17,848 nucleotides of DNA. Source: Cylindrodendrum hubeiense (Eukaryota; Ascomycota; Sordariomycetes; Hypocreales; Nectriaceae). The translations under genes were made by a program, and so were the position numbers. How positions within the stretch are numbered: position 1 is the first letter of the stretch; every line of letters starts with the position of its first letter. Below are positions 1 to 9,560 of this stretch, piece after piece. A model generated the notes under the pieces. That model made no database searches and was not told the DNA's origin. It saw only the letters and a list, made by a program, of their open reading frames with translations. Where the stretch lies: the NCBI GenBank assembly GCA_014621425.1, contig JAANBB010000645.1, positions 1-17,848 on the forward strand. The letters run 5' to 3'.

Positions 1-1548
1 TGGAGGTTTATCTATGTGTCCCGGTCGCTTGGGGTAATATGTCTCCAAATTGCGCCCCCCCCCCGCCCACCGAAGCCCTAACCTCCAAATCGCCCCCAAC
101 GCGGACGCGTTTCACAATCACTCTGACGCCTCTGCCTTGTGGGACATGCCAAGGAGATAGCAGGTCAGGAAGCAGGTTCCGGAGCGCCGGGCTGGGACTG
201 GGCCGCACCAAGAGCCAACGACTCCATCGTGGAATCCTCCGAGTTCCTGCTTCTAAGGCGCCTGCGGTGGGGAGTCTCGCAGGCGCATAGTAGGCTCAGG
301 GTTTTTAGCTTGGGTCCATGGCAGCTAGCTTTCGACAGACCAGGCGGTCCGCATGTCTCGCTCATGGAACGGCGTCCCAAGTCAGACCCTGTTTTCTGTC
401 CCCCCTCCGCCATCGCCGATCAATCAAGTCTGTTCAACGCCTGGCCGTGGGTGTTGCCGCTGCCGCCATTCGCTGCCCATGCATGTCACCTCAGCTTCAA
501 ACCGACTAGGAGGCTGTTAGCGTTTGAGGAAAGCCTTCGCCGGACGCTGTTCGCTCGGGTTCGGAAGGCTCCATCCCGTACGAAGCAACTCCTTCGAGAC
601 GTCGTTAGCATCAGGGACAAGGGTGCCGTCGGTCAGCCCCCTCCGAACACGGGCGCTGGCTCTGCATATTGTGGCGCCTAGGCCACCGCCGTCGTGATTT
701 TGGAATGAGACACTCAGGCGACCAGTCGGAGTCCATATTGTGCCCAAAGGGCAATTTCTTTATCCATGGTTTTGCACTTGCACATTAGATAGAAAGGCAC
801 GGCCTTGGCATTTGCGGCCTGATTTAGTAGGGCAGAAGTGCAAAGCATCATAGACACGGCCGCCGCGGCCTTCTGGTCTGGGTCTAGCCTCACCTCGCCG
901 TGTCTCGTCCCGCGCGAGACGGCCGCCGGAAGGTGGTGGGAAGGTGGGCGGATGCCCGCGGCCGGCATCCCATCCTGGGCTCAGGGCTGCTGCTCTGGCT
1001 GATCCCCCGGACTGAAGCCTAGCCCGTGCTGCTTATTAAAGGCCCTAGGGATCATCAGTAAGTGTATAGATCGTATGAGCGGTACGGGACGGTAGCAGAC
1101 CGTCGTCGTATCATGGGACATAGTTCGCAGCCTAACTCGGCTTGTATGTCATCATGTCTGCCTCGGGAAAGAATCCCGAGGTCGAGAACAAGACAATGTA
1201 CGCCTCGGAACTGCAAACGAAGGCCGGGAGCCTGGCACGGCCTCAACTCACTCAACAAGGTTCCAGCACTGTCGAACAGCGAATAGGTCGGATCGGATTT
1301 AACATTGGGCATGTCGTTCGCTCACGACGATTGGGATCGACGGGGGCCCCGCCGCGCATGTCGGCTGCATCATCCATTCTTTGCTTTTTCTGGCCGGCGA
1401 TGGCGATGCAATGTCTCCGTCGAGCCTCCCACGGCCGCCCACTTCCCGCGGCACATCACAGCCCGCCGCGCATGAACTGGTGGGACCCCACGCTCGGCGT
1501 CCTCACCGCAGCCCCGTTGGCCCCCAGCCGTCGGGGACCCGTAGGTAA

Positions 1549-1575
1549 CCCGTAGGTAGCCCGTAGGTAGCCCGC
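1549..1575. repeat. Short tandem repeat, about 10-bp unit CCCGTAGGTA
   Basis: Near-identical units containing CCGTAGGTA follow one another about three times, with a slightly diverged first unit ending in AACC. It is short and lies in a gene-free region. No function is evident. Confidence 0.6.
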
Positions 1576-1735
1576 TCGTCGCCCGCGCGTAAGCCGTGAC
1601 ACAGTGGGTTGCGGCCGCTCGTCTCGGGACGGGATGTGCCCCCACAGGCGCGTAGCCGGTCGCCCGGACCGCGCACCTGGAATGTACCGATCCGAAGTCG
1701 TATTGGCAGTTCTCCCAGCACGCCCCCAGGCCACC

Positions 1736-1815
1736 CTCCCAGTGTCTCTGAGTGTCTCCCAGCACCTCCCAGCACCTCCCAGCGCCTCCCAGTGCCTCCC
1801 AGCGCTTCCCAGCTT
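1736..1815. repeat. 10-bp minisatellite, about 8 copies of CTCCCAGYRC
   Basis: The sequence keeps an exact 10-bp period over 80 bp. The units read ctcccagtgt, ctctgagtgt, ctcccagcac (twice), ctcccagcgc, ctcccagtgc, ctcccagcgc and ttcccagctt. A related unit occurs just upstream near 1713. The array creates several overlapping repetitive open frames on both strands that should not be taken as genes. Copy number probably varies between strains, as for other short-period minisatellites. Confidence 0.85.
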
Positions 1816-1962
1816 CCTCTTTTCGCCGCCACGGCACGGCCCCAGGGACATGACACCGGCCACTTCTCCGAGCTTGGCGCTCTGCCGTGTTCCGCTACAC
1901 ACCAGCTGCAACCAGTTGCACACACCCGCCCAGTGCCAGCACACAACTTGGATGGGTGACTA

Positions 1963-2001
1963 GTCTGGGTGTATAGCCTGGGTGTATCGTCTGGGTGTGC
2001 A
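1963..2001. repeat. 13-bp tandem repeat, three copies of GYCTGGGTGTRYM
   Basis: Three units start at 1963, 1976 and 1989 with an exact 13-bp step and the core CTGGGTGT. The array lies in gene-free DNA with no evident function. Confidence 0.75.
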
Positions 2002-2044
2002 GATTAGTCCGAGTACCTACAGTAGGCGAAACGGTGAGGCTCGG

Positions 2045-2068
2045 CATTCGTGCATTCGTGCATTCGTG
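2045..2068. repeat. 8-bp tandem repeat CATTCGTG, three perfect copies
   Basis: Three perfect consecutive copies of CATTCGTG are visible, followed by a partial CA. This is a simple slippage-type repeat in gene-free DNA. Confidence 0.8.
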
Positions 2069-2433
2069 CAACCTCACGCTGGCGGCTGCGAACTTTCTGC
2101 TGCCCATGTTTGACCTTGAGTTGGTTCATTTCGTCTACATAGGGTACAGACTAACCCATAGTCGATATCTGCTGCAAGGCCATGGCAAAGTCAAACGTTA
2201 GCCTGTAGCCTTGTGCGACGTAACAACGCTCCATTCAAGTCCTCGCTGGCGTGTGGGTGGCCGCCAGGTTTCCTTTACCGCCGTTTCCCGCCATATCTTG
2301 TTTTTGTCTTGTCCTGTCTTGTACTCCAGTTCCATGGTGCGTAGTGTTGCTGTTGATGCGCTGTCCCTGTTGCTGTTGCCTCGCATTACTACCCCCAATT
2401 TGCACATGTCAGTCGCTTAATGACGCCTTCATT

Positions 2434-2472
2434 TCACTCGCTCACTCACTCACTCACTCACTCGCTCGCTCA
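2434..2472. repeat. Tetranucleotide microsatellite (TCAC/TCGC)n
   Basis: About ten tetranucleotide units of TCAC with interspersed TCGC run without interruption and end in TCGCTCAG. The stretch CACTCACTCACTCGCTCAG recurs at 8402-8420, just upstream of the Fta4 gene. Simple pyrimidine-rich repeats of this kind are common in fungal promoters. Confidence 0.8.
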
Positions 2473-2638
2473 GTCCTTAGTCGGTCGGTCACTCAAACAG
2501 CCGGCCACCAACCAGCCAGTCATCTAGCGTTCAGTCTCCATACCAGACAAACCCAAAACTCAAGTTCCAAGGATACTCCCCAACAAGTCTCGGACTTTCG
2601 TAATATCCCATCCCCATTGCTTCCGAGCCTCGTGACTT

Positions 2639-2853
2639 CCCCAGATGCCGTAATGCACCAGTCTCCGGCTTCCATCCCCACAAATTCATCGCTGTCGGAA
2701 TCTCGTCCCGATGAACCGAAAAGGTGGAAAGCTTCGAGAGCAATGATTGGCTGGAGGCTCAGGAAAGTTGGCGGGTAAACGCCGGCAAATCGGTTAAACA
2801 TCGCTTCCCCGGTTAAACCGCCTTTGGAACGCCCGATATGCGCAATCGTGGGG
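2639..2853. promoter_or_regulatory. Candidate CreA/Cre1-type sites (SYGGRG) in the beta-glucosidase promoter
   Basis: Matches to the SYGGRG consensus of the fungal carbon-catabolite repressor occur at 2639-2644 (minus strand), 2751-2756, 2807-2812 and 2848-2853. Four in about 215 bp exceeds the roughly one expected by chance for so degenerate a motif, and they surround the CGG(G/T)TAAAC boxes. Glucose repression of the downstream beta-glucosidase would be plausible but is not shown by sequence alone. Confidence 0.35.
2772..2820 (+). promoter_or_regulatory. Three CGG(G/T)TAAAC boxes at exact 19-bp spacing
   Basis: CGGGTAAAC at 2772-2780 and CGGTTAAAC at 2791-2799 and 2810-2818 lie on the same strand with exactly 19 bp from start to start, about 355-400 bp upstream of the beta-glucosidase ATG. 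The third box is also an inverted CGG-N5-CCG (2810-2820), the form bound by Zn2Cys6 dimers. All three fit CGGDTAAW, reported for the arabinanolytic regulator AraR of Aspergillus, and GGNTAAA, reported for XlnR/XLR-1-type xylanase regulators, as I recall those consensuses. A further GGTTAAA lies on the minus strand at 3006-3012. Which regulator binds is inference. Confidence 0.6.
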
Positions 2854-3003
2854 CAATCACCATCAGGTGTCTGGGATCACCAACGGGAAGTGGACAAATC
2901 AGTCAATTAACTTGCTTTCCTTCAACGTGCAAGCTCCTCAAGATGCATTGTATCATGTGTCCAATTCAAAATCATGCCCGCAGGATTGAGGGGTTGTCTG
3001 AGG

Positions 3004-3010
3004 TATTTAA
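3004..3010 (+). promoter_or_regulatory. Possible TATA-like element TATTTAA
   Basis: TATTTAA lies about 165 bp upstream of the beta-glucosidase ATG. It is the best TATA-like match at a sensible distance, but it overlaps a minus-strand GGTTAAA box, so its role is ambiguous. Confidence 0.25.
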
Positions 3011-3174
3011 CCAGACGTTGCCAGCTTGATCTGGGCTATTCCGCTCGTTCCTTTGTAAACCAGATATCCAACTGTGGCCTGTTCCCGGAGTTGTAACACT
3101 ATTCTCTCATTTTCACTGTTGGGTTACCTATTAAAAGAGATATTCAAAGCGTTACATTTCCTTCATAATCCGCA

Positions 3175-5751
3175 ATGGCCGATATCAACGTTGAGGAGAC
3201 GCTCAAGAAGCTCTCCCTCGGCGAGAAGATCTCTCTGCTCGCAGGTTGGTGACCATCTACATCGTGAACTGGGCCCTCAAAGTGCAACTTAATCTCACGC
3301 GACCCCTCAGGTATCGACTTTTGGCACACACAAGACCTGCCCGAACATGGCGTCCCCTCCCTTCGGGTCACAGACGGCCCCAATGGTGTGAGAGGAACCA
3401 GGTTCTTCAACGGCATTCCCGCGGCATGCTTCCCCTGTGGTACCGCCCTGGGAGCCACCTTCAACCAGGAACTCCTTGAGGAGGCTGGCAAGAAGATGGG
3501 TGAGGAAGCCATTGCCAAGAACGCACATGTTATCCTTGGACCTACCATCAATATGCAGCGCTCGCCCCTTGGTGGCCGAGGCTTCGAGTCCATCGGCGAG
3601 GACCCCTTCCTGTCTGGCCTCGGCGCTGCTGCCCTCATCCGTGGCATCCAGAGCACTGGTGTCCAGGCTACCGTTAAGCACTTCCTCTGTAATGACCATG
3701 AGCACAAGCGACAAAACGTCCAGGCCATTGTCAGCGAGCGTGCCCTCCGTGAGATCTACGCCCTACCCTTCCAGCTCACTGTTCGAGACTCCCAGCCCGG
3801 AGCCTTCATGACTGGTTACAATGGAGTAAACGGCACCTTCTGCAGCGAGAACCCAAAGGTCCTAAATGATATGCTGCGCAAGGAGTGGGGTTGGGACGGC
3901 ATGGTCATGAGTGACTGGTTCGGCACTTACACCACCTCTGAGGCCACCAAGGCTGGCCTGGATCTCGAGATGCCTGGGCCCACAAAGTTCCGTGGCGACC
4001 TCCTCAAGTTTAATGTTAATACCGGCAAGGTCTGGGGTCATGTTATTGATGACCGAGCCCGTGAGGTGCTCAAGCTCGTTAAGAAGTGTGCTGCCTCTGG
4101 AATCAAGGAGACTGGACCCAAGGCTTCGGAAAGAACACTGGATACCCCTGAGACTTCGGCCCTGCTCCGCAAGATTGGAAATGAGAGTATTGTCCTTCTT
4201 AAGAACGACAATAACATCCTTCCTCTTGCCAAGGAGAAGAAGACTCTCGTCATCGGCCCCAATGCTAAGGTGGCCACCTACCACGGCGGTGGTTCCGCTT
4301 CCCTGGCTGCCTACTACGCCGTCACCCCTTACGATGGCATCACCGAGAAGCTGGGCTCACAGCCCCAGTACTCTATCGGTGCGTACACCCACAAGCTGCT
4401 CCCGATACTCGGCACCCAGACCCAGCTGCCCGATGGCAAGGCCGGCATGACCTGGAAGGTATACGCCACTGCACCAGGCACTGCCGGGCGAGAGTCCGTC
4501 GACGAGCTGCAATTAACCAAGACGGAGATGCACCTCGTTGATTTCTACAACCCCAAGGTTGAGGATCTGTGGTACGCGGACCTCGAGGGCACCCTGGTTG
4601 CAGAGGAAGACGGACCTTTCGAGTTCAGTCTCATCGTCTGCGGAACGGCCAACCTGTACGTCAACGGCGACCTCGTCATTGACAACACCACCAAGCAAGT
4701 TGCAGGCGATGCCTTCTTTGGCTGTGCTACCCAAGAGGAGCGCGGTACCGTCAACCTAAAGAAGGGCGAGGCCTATCAGGTCAAGGTCGAGTTTGCTTCG
4801 GCCCCGTCCTTCACCCTCACTCTAGAGAACACGGTTATCGGCCACGGCTCCCTCCGCGTCGGCGGCTGCCGCGTCATCGACGACCAAGCTGAGATCAAGA
4901 AGTCAGTGCAGCTTGCCAAGGAGCACGACCAGGTCATCATCTGCGGCGGCCTTAACGCCGACTGGGAGACGGAGGCCACAGACCGTGACAGCATGAAACT
5001 GCCTGGTGTCTTGGATCAACTCATCACTGAGGTGGCTGCTGCGAACCCCAACACCACTGTTGTCCTGCAGACCGGCACTCCTGAGGAGATGCCCTGGCTT
5101 GACCAGGTTTCAGCCGTCATCCAGGCCTGGTACGGGGGTAACGAAACCGGCAACAGCATCGCCGATGTCCTGTTCGGCGACTACAACCCCTCGGGTAAGC
5201 TGTCACTCAGCTTCCCCAAGCGCCTGCAGGATGTGCCAGCCTTCCTTAATTTCCGCACTGAGGCAGGCCGCGTCATCTACGGCGAAGACATCTACCTGGG
5301 CTACCGCTACTACGAGTTTGCCGAGAGGGAGGTCAACTACCCCTTCGGCCACGGTCTCTCCTACACCACCTTTGAGTTTTCCGACCTCACGGTCACCTCC
5401 ACGGAAGGCAAGCTATCCGTGTCCCTGAAGATCAAGAACACGGGCTCCATCAAGGGTGCAGAGGTGGCCCAGCTCTACATCCAGCCCAAGCAAGCTGCCA
5501 AGGTGAACCGACCCATTAAGGAGCTCAAGGGTTTTGCTAAGGTGGAGCTGGAGGCTGGCGAGACCAAGACGGTGACTATTGAAGAGCTGGAGAAGTATGC
5601 TGCTCCCTACTTTGACGAGGAGCGCAACCAGTGGTGCGTGGAGGCCGGCGAGTACGAGGCTGTTGTCAGTGACAGCAGCGCTGCCAAAGAGGGCAAGACG
5701 CTCAGGGGTTCGTTCAAGGTTGACGAGACCTACTGGTGGTCTGGCCTGTAA
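3175..5751 (+). CDS. GH3 beta-glucosidase with PA14 insert, probably intracellular
   Basis: The enzyme should hydrolyse terminal beta-D-glucosyl residues of cellobiose, short beta-glucans or aryl glucosides. Exon 1 is 3175-3244, a 66-bp intron follows (3245-3310), and exon 2 is 3311-5751; the product is 836 aa. The intron contains an immediate in-frame TGA, so retention would stop translation. Domains in order: GH3 N-terminal barrel (about 1-245) with the nucleophile motif MSDWFGTY (Asp225); GH3 C-terminal alpha/beta domain interrupted by a PA14 domain (about 395-545); candidate acid/base Glu578 in WETEATDR; fibronectin III-like domain (about 730-805). The ATG is followed directly by the family start ETLKKLSLGEKISLLAG, with no signal peptide, which suggests a cytoplasmic enzyme acting on imported sugars, as in the bglH/I/J type of Aspergillus. 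The usual EGxDR reads EATDR here. The promoter carries a spaced box array. Confidence 0.95.
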
Positions 5752-5954
5752 TCGGGTCGAAGATGGAATCATTTTACGAATTTGCATGATAGTGATGAAT
5801 TTAAAACATTATTATTCCACCACTACTCCCTTGTGTATGTGTTTCATGATCCTCCATTAGTGCCGTCTGTCCAATCTCCTTCCCAACAGCAATCTCGAAC
5901 CATCTTCGACTAGCTAACTATTAGGTAATAATAATGACTCGAGTGATTATCTAC

Positions 5955-7081
5955 TTAATCGCGATCCATTTCAGGCGACGCCTGCATACAAACTGAACCA
6001 GCATCATCAGCGTACACCCAAGGCTCAGCGTCTCCCAGCCTCTGGGCCGTCAGGCCAGCATTGCCTGGATTCTTCATGCCCGCCTCAAGCTGCCGCTGGT
6101 AGGAAACTCGGCGAAGTCTCTCGGCTTCGGCGGGCGTTAACCGCAGGTATATCTCAACGGCGATGCAGTGTATCGCAAGGGCGAGCCAAGCACTGGCTCC
6201 AAAAGTTACGTTGAGCCCTGAGGCTTTCTGCTCTGGTCGGGGAGCAGTGAAATCTCCCTTGATGAGAATACGCTGATCTGGATCATCGCCGTTATAGAAA
6301 CTTGCGCAGTCTGGGTAAAGAGCTTCGACAGTAGTTCTGTTGTGGAAATACATGTAGTCCACAGCGGCGCATGATCCAACAGAGTAATAAGGGTCCATCG
6401 ACCTGGTAATCATGGCCATGGTGATGGAGATTATTCTCATCGTGATAATAAAGCCGGCCTAAAGCAAAGTAAACACCATGTCCCTGAATAACGATTGACC
6501 GCTGTTCGACATACAATAATCCAGCCTCGTAACATCCAAGCACGATGCTGCTCGATTTGCAACTTTTTGATGTTGTAGTAGCCCAAGCCCTGGCAAACCA
6601 GGAAGATGACGCTTGCTGCTCCTGTAGCGGCCTGCATATCAAGAGTCCCGCCAAATGTCTGCTTTGCAATCATCATGACACCGATAATGCTGACAATGGA
6701 GAGCAAGATAATGACGGAGCCGTTGATCCGATGGAATTTGAGAAACCTGTAGCGGATTGCCGGGAGAAACTGGAAGACAACAAGAATAGCGGCTGGTAGA
6801 ATGCCCGCCAGATGCATCATTATCCCTGCTCGGCCGATGGTATTCTCAAAGTAGTAGCACTCGCCTGGAACTGCTCCTCCAGGGCCCTTCATCGGCGGTT
6901 TTGGACACAAGTCGCCTCGGAAATCAAGATACTTGAGGCGCGCAAGGGAGAAACCCACAAATGCGCCACCCAGGATGAGCCAAAGTGCAAAGTTGTAACC
7001 TTTTGTAAAGCCTATGGGCCTATAGAGACGGCGAAGCCCAGCAAGGAGGCGGTTTTGTATATGCTTAGTTGAGTGGCCCAT
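5955..7081 (-). CDS. DUF2306-type six-helix membrane protein
   Basis: Function is unknown. Exon 1 is 7081-6515, a 56-bp intron with GTATGT donor and TTTAG acceptor follows (6514-6459), and exon 2 is 6458-5955, giving 356 aa. Six hydrophobic segments are visible, at about 31-47, 85-106, 121-139, 152-168, 184-206 and 272-296; the fifth is assembled across the splice junction (RGWII joined to AGFIITMR), which supports the intron. Histidines at H90, H117 (KFHRING), H179 (EQHRAWMLR) and H286 sit at or in membrane helices, as in the DUF2306 family, where they resemble heme-b ligands of cytochrome b561-like proteins; heme binding is inference. The start is the first ATG (MGHSTKH); the frame is open further upstream but without an ATG. 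The gene converges on the beta-glucosidase gene with 203 bp between stops. Confidence 0.85.
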
Positions 7082-7445
7082 GTTGCAGAAAGGTAGAAGA
7101 CGAACTGATGAAGAGGAATATTGAAGAGACTGAGTTAACACAGTTATGTTTTTGGGGAAAGAAGGGAGTAAATGTATAAGCACATTCTACATAACTGAGA
7201 CGGCTAGAATCGTGGCGTTTAACTAAGTCCCAATATATGTGCTCAGGCTAAAAGGTGCAGGAACTGACTCTAGAGAAGCGGCTAAACGGTCGGGGTTTTC
7301 AATAACAATGAACCACGTACTGGTTTCTTTAAATAGCCACGGGGCTAAGCTACATATTGAGGAAGATCCTTTTGAGAAGCCGTGGCATCCAGACACTTGA
7401 TAGTTGCCGGGATGGCGATGGCGATAAAGTCTTCGTATCCGGAGA

Positions 7446-7497
7446 CTACCTTCTGCGGTTGCCCTCTGCGGCTACCTTCTGCGGCCACCCTCTGCTG
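7446..7497. repeat. 13-bp tandem repeat, four copies (CTACCTTCTGCGG type)
   Basis: Four consecutive 13-bp units begin at 7446, 7459, 7472 and 7485. Units 1 and 3 are identical (CTACCTTCTGCGG); units 2 and 4 share CCCTCTGC, so the array may have grown by duplication of a 26-bp dimer. It lies in the intergenic region upstream of the DUF2306 gene. Confidence 0.8.
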
Positions 7498-8401
7498 TGC
7501 GGAAGTGTCTGATTGGGAACATGTTGATCATACGGTCGGGCTACGGTTCCACGGATCAGTGGATCATGACCGGGTGGCGGCCGTAACCTTGAAAGCACTT
7601 GCTTGCTGGCCTCCACGTTTGCTCTCCGTCCATCCGATAACCGATCAAGGCTAAGAGCATGAGCGAACGGATGGCCCGAGAGTCAAATGGTTGCATGAAA
7701 AGTCGAGGAGATGACGACTGCGGCAGCGGTGCCTCAATGTGCAAGGTGAGATGTGTGACGGTGTAAGTAATAGCGCGGATTTGCTCTGGATAGTGCCATG
7801 TATCAGTTGTATCATGGGGGACATGCTCGGGTCCTCCCACGCTAGCCGTTACTTTCCGGACGGGTCGCTCTATCAAGATTGAATCAAGAATTCTAGTATT
7901 GGGTTGTTACTGGCAAGTCTTGTACTCGAGCGCTGAACGAACCTGGTCTCAATCAGCGCTCCCCAAACGAAGCTATCCGAAGCTAGACGGAACTCACTAA
8001 TAAAGCAGAGTCATGTTGCCGTATGCAGAGATTGGCTGCTACCCAATAAATCGAGTTGGCAAAGCGCTTGTGCGCCATAGGAGACGGCCCATTGACGGTG
8101 TGGATACTAATTAATGCGTATATTGGCGCTGGATGTTGCTCATGATGGAGAAAGATGACGTCGAGAGCTTCGCTTACCAGTGGCGACGACTGGTCTGTCA
8201 GTGTTGGTGGCTTCGATAGTGCAGTGCGAGGAGCGCGGGTGGTGCCGTCCACTTCAGAATAATCCCCCGCGCTGCCACGGCTGCACGCTGCAGTGGCTGC
8301 TTCCGCCTGCAGAGCACACAGCGATGCCGCGAGTGCGCTGCGGCTTCAGCGGGGTAGCCACTGACGTCCCTTACAACCCCCGTTTTCAGTGAATCGCGGG
8401 G

Positions 8402-8420
8402 CACTCACTCACTCGCTCAG
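8402..8420. repeat. CACT/CGCT microsatellite
   Basis: CACTCACTCACTCGCTCAG lies 100 bp upstream of the Fta4 ATG and is identical to the right-hand style of the longer array at 2434-2472. It is probably part of the promoter or 5' leader. Confidence 0.7.
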
Positions 8421-8519
8421 TTGGTGGGGCTCACGTCACCGAATGCTTCACCCAAGCACAAACAAACACGTCAGAATCTACACACCACCACCAAAGAAAC
8501 GCTCACTCAAGGCCCAATC

Positions 8520-9290
8520 ATGGCCAGCACATCTGCTCCGACGATCCCGTCGCTGAAGCAGTCCTTTCTGACAACCCAAACCACGCTCCTCGCGCAACCT
8601 CTGGCCCCATCTCGGTCCTGGCAAGCCGCCAACGACGCGTCTGATGAGCCTCTGCCAGAACGCGCAGTTGACGATGCCCTCTTTGCCCTCAACCACAGCA
8701 TCCAGCAACACTGCCACCGTCTATACGCGCCCCAGGCCAACCGCAATATTGCAGAGCAAATTAACAAAACCTACACCGAGGATGCCCAGCGCAGACTGGG
8801 GCCCGGCTTTGATGATGCCGGTGAGGGAGCGCTTGGCAGAGAGATGGACCTCACGGACCATGACACAATTGAGGCTCTCCCGGAAACTTGGATCTCGGAG
8901 AAAGACATCAATGACTATCCTATGGAAGCCAAGCTCTACGCCGATGCTGTCCGCCGACTGTCGGAGCTTGACGAGCAGCGCAAGCAACTCAGAGACCAAG
9001 TCGCCCGCCTGAACCGTCTCAAGTCCGTCGTCCAGCCTCTCCAAACGGGAGAAAGCGGCGCCGGCATTCAAGAGAACCTCCTCACCCGAAATGGGCCGGT
9101 GGAGAAGGAGCTCGAGCGGATGCGCTTCTTGCTTGCCAGAGTCGGTGGCCGTGTCAACGCGCTGCCTGATGGTGGTGGATCAGATGCCGCGTCTCAAGCG
9201 GTCCCTGTGACATCTTCCGACAGCCTTGGCCTGGCCCGCAAGAGGCGGATTGATCAATTCCTCGCAGACGCAAAGGTGTTTCCGTCATGA
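8520..9290 (+). CDS. fta4: Inner kinetochore (Sim4/CCAN) subunit Fta4, Nkp1 counterpart
   Basis: This is a 256-aa intronless protein resembling the fungal Fta4 family (PF13093), a subunit of the Sim4/CCAN complex that links centromeric CENP-A chromatin to the outer kinetochore; the budding-yeast counterpart is Nkp1, which pairs with Nkp2/Cnl2. The recognisable part is the N-terminal segment SLKQSFLTTQTTLLAQPLAP (about residues 11-30), then a helical stretch with ALNHSIQQHCHRLYAPQANR and NIAEQINKTY. A heptad-like coiled coil rich in E, Q, K and L follows at about 137-172, with a second helix at about 190-213 (EKELERMRFLLARVGGR). The tail ends in a conserved-looking RKRRIDQFLADAK. The first ATG in the frame is used; upstream in-frame sequence has no ATG. 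It converges with the P450 gene, 270 bp between stops. Assignment rests on remembered family pattern. Confidence 0.85.
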   Translation: MASTSAPTIPSLKQSFLTTQTTLLAQPLAPSRSWQAANDASDEPLPERAVDDALFALNHSIQQHCHRLYAPQANRNIAEQINKTYTEDAQRRLGPGFDDAGEGALGREMDLTDHDTIEALPETWISEKDINDYPMEAKLYADAVRRLSELDEQRKQLRDQVARLNRLKSVVQPLQTGESGAGIQENLLTRNGPVEKELERMRFLLARVGGRVNALPDGGGSDAASQAVPVTSSDSLGLARKRRIDQFLADAKVFPS

Positions 9291-9560
9291 GCCATGTCAC
9301 ACTTCACATTTGGATTCAACTGCTGCGATCAACCTCGGCGACTCGTGGAACCGTCTTATAACATCTACCGTGTTGATTGATTTACTACAGACATGACCAC
9401 GCACCACAAAGACCGGCAATTCCACTTTCCACCCAGATCAGCATACCTTCCAATTGAGACCACACCCAAGACGGTGCTGGTGGTTTCACGAACCAGTACC
9501 CCGATACTCCAACCCGGGACGCATTTTAATGAGTCAGAATTGATTCCTGCAGCTCACAAA

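Larger units (their letters stand above)
1..2433. other. Gene-free upstream stretch with scattered tandem repeats
   Basis: I see no gene I can support in this stretch. Open frames of 60-180 codons occur on both strands, but they overlap each other, have no recognisable domain, and several are translations of the short tandem repeats listed separately (1549-1575, 1736-1815, 1963-2001, 2045-2068). A run of nine or more C lies near position 55-65. No tRNA-like arms, transposase or reverse transcriptase motif, or long inverted repeat was recognised. It may be distal promoter or plain intergenic DNA upstream of the beta-glucosidase gene. A short lineage-specific gene cannot be excluded without transcript data. 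Confidence 0.55.
7082..8519. other. Intergenic region between divergent DUF2306 and Fta4 genes
   Basis: This 1.4 kb stretch lies between two genes read away from each other, so it should hold both promoters. Apart from the 13-bp repeat (7446-7497) and the CACT microsatellite (8402-8420), I see no recognisable element. Open frames at 7382-7654 (+), 7556-7876 (-) and 7983-8252 (-) are short, have no recognisable domain and show no conserved look. Confidence 0.6.

Noticed and set aside
75..82. CCCTAACC, resembling a telomere repeat (another CCCTAA at about 12076)
   Set aside because: Single isolated copies, no tandem array, so there is no sign of a telomere or interstitial telomeric tract.
139..681. 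180-codon plus-strand open frame
   Set aside because: No recognisable family, no promoter or splice context, and biased composition; kept only as a possible lineage-specific gene that transcripts could reveal.
1370..1946. Three overlapping minus-strand open frames of 147-162 codons with repeated G-R-W/C-W-E-x-L-G-G-type peptides
   Set aside because: They are translations of the 10-bp minisatellite in each frame; an 80-bp repeat with period 10 opens all frames periodically.
7082..7183. 34-residue N-terminal extension of the DUF2306 frame
   Set aside because: It would begin at GTG; the first ATG (7081) gives a sensible start ahead of the first membrane helix.
8421..8519. 33-residue N-terminal extension of the Fta4 frame
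   Set aside because: It would begin at TTG; the first ATG at 8520 stands directly ahead of the conserved N-terminal block.
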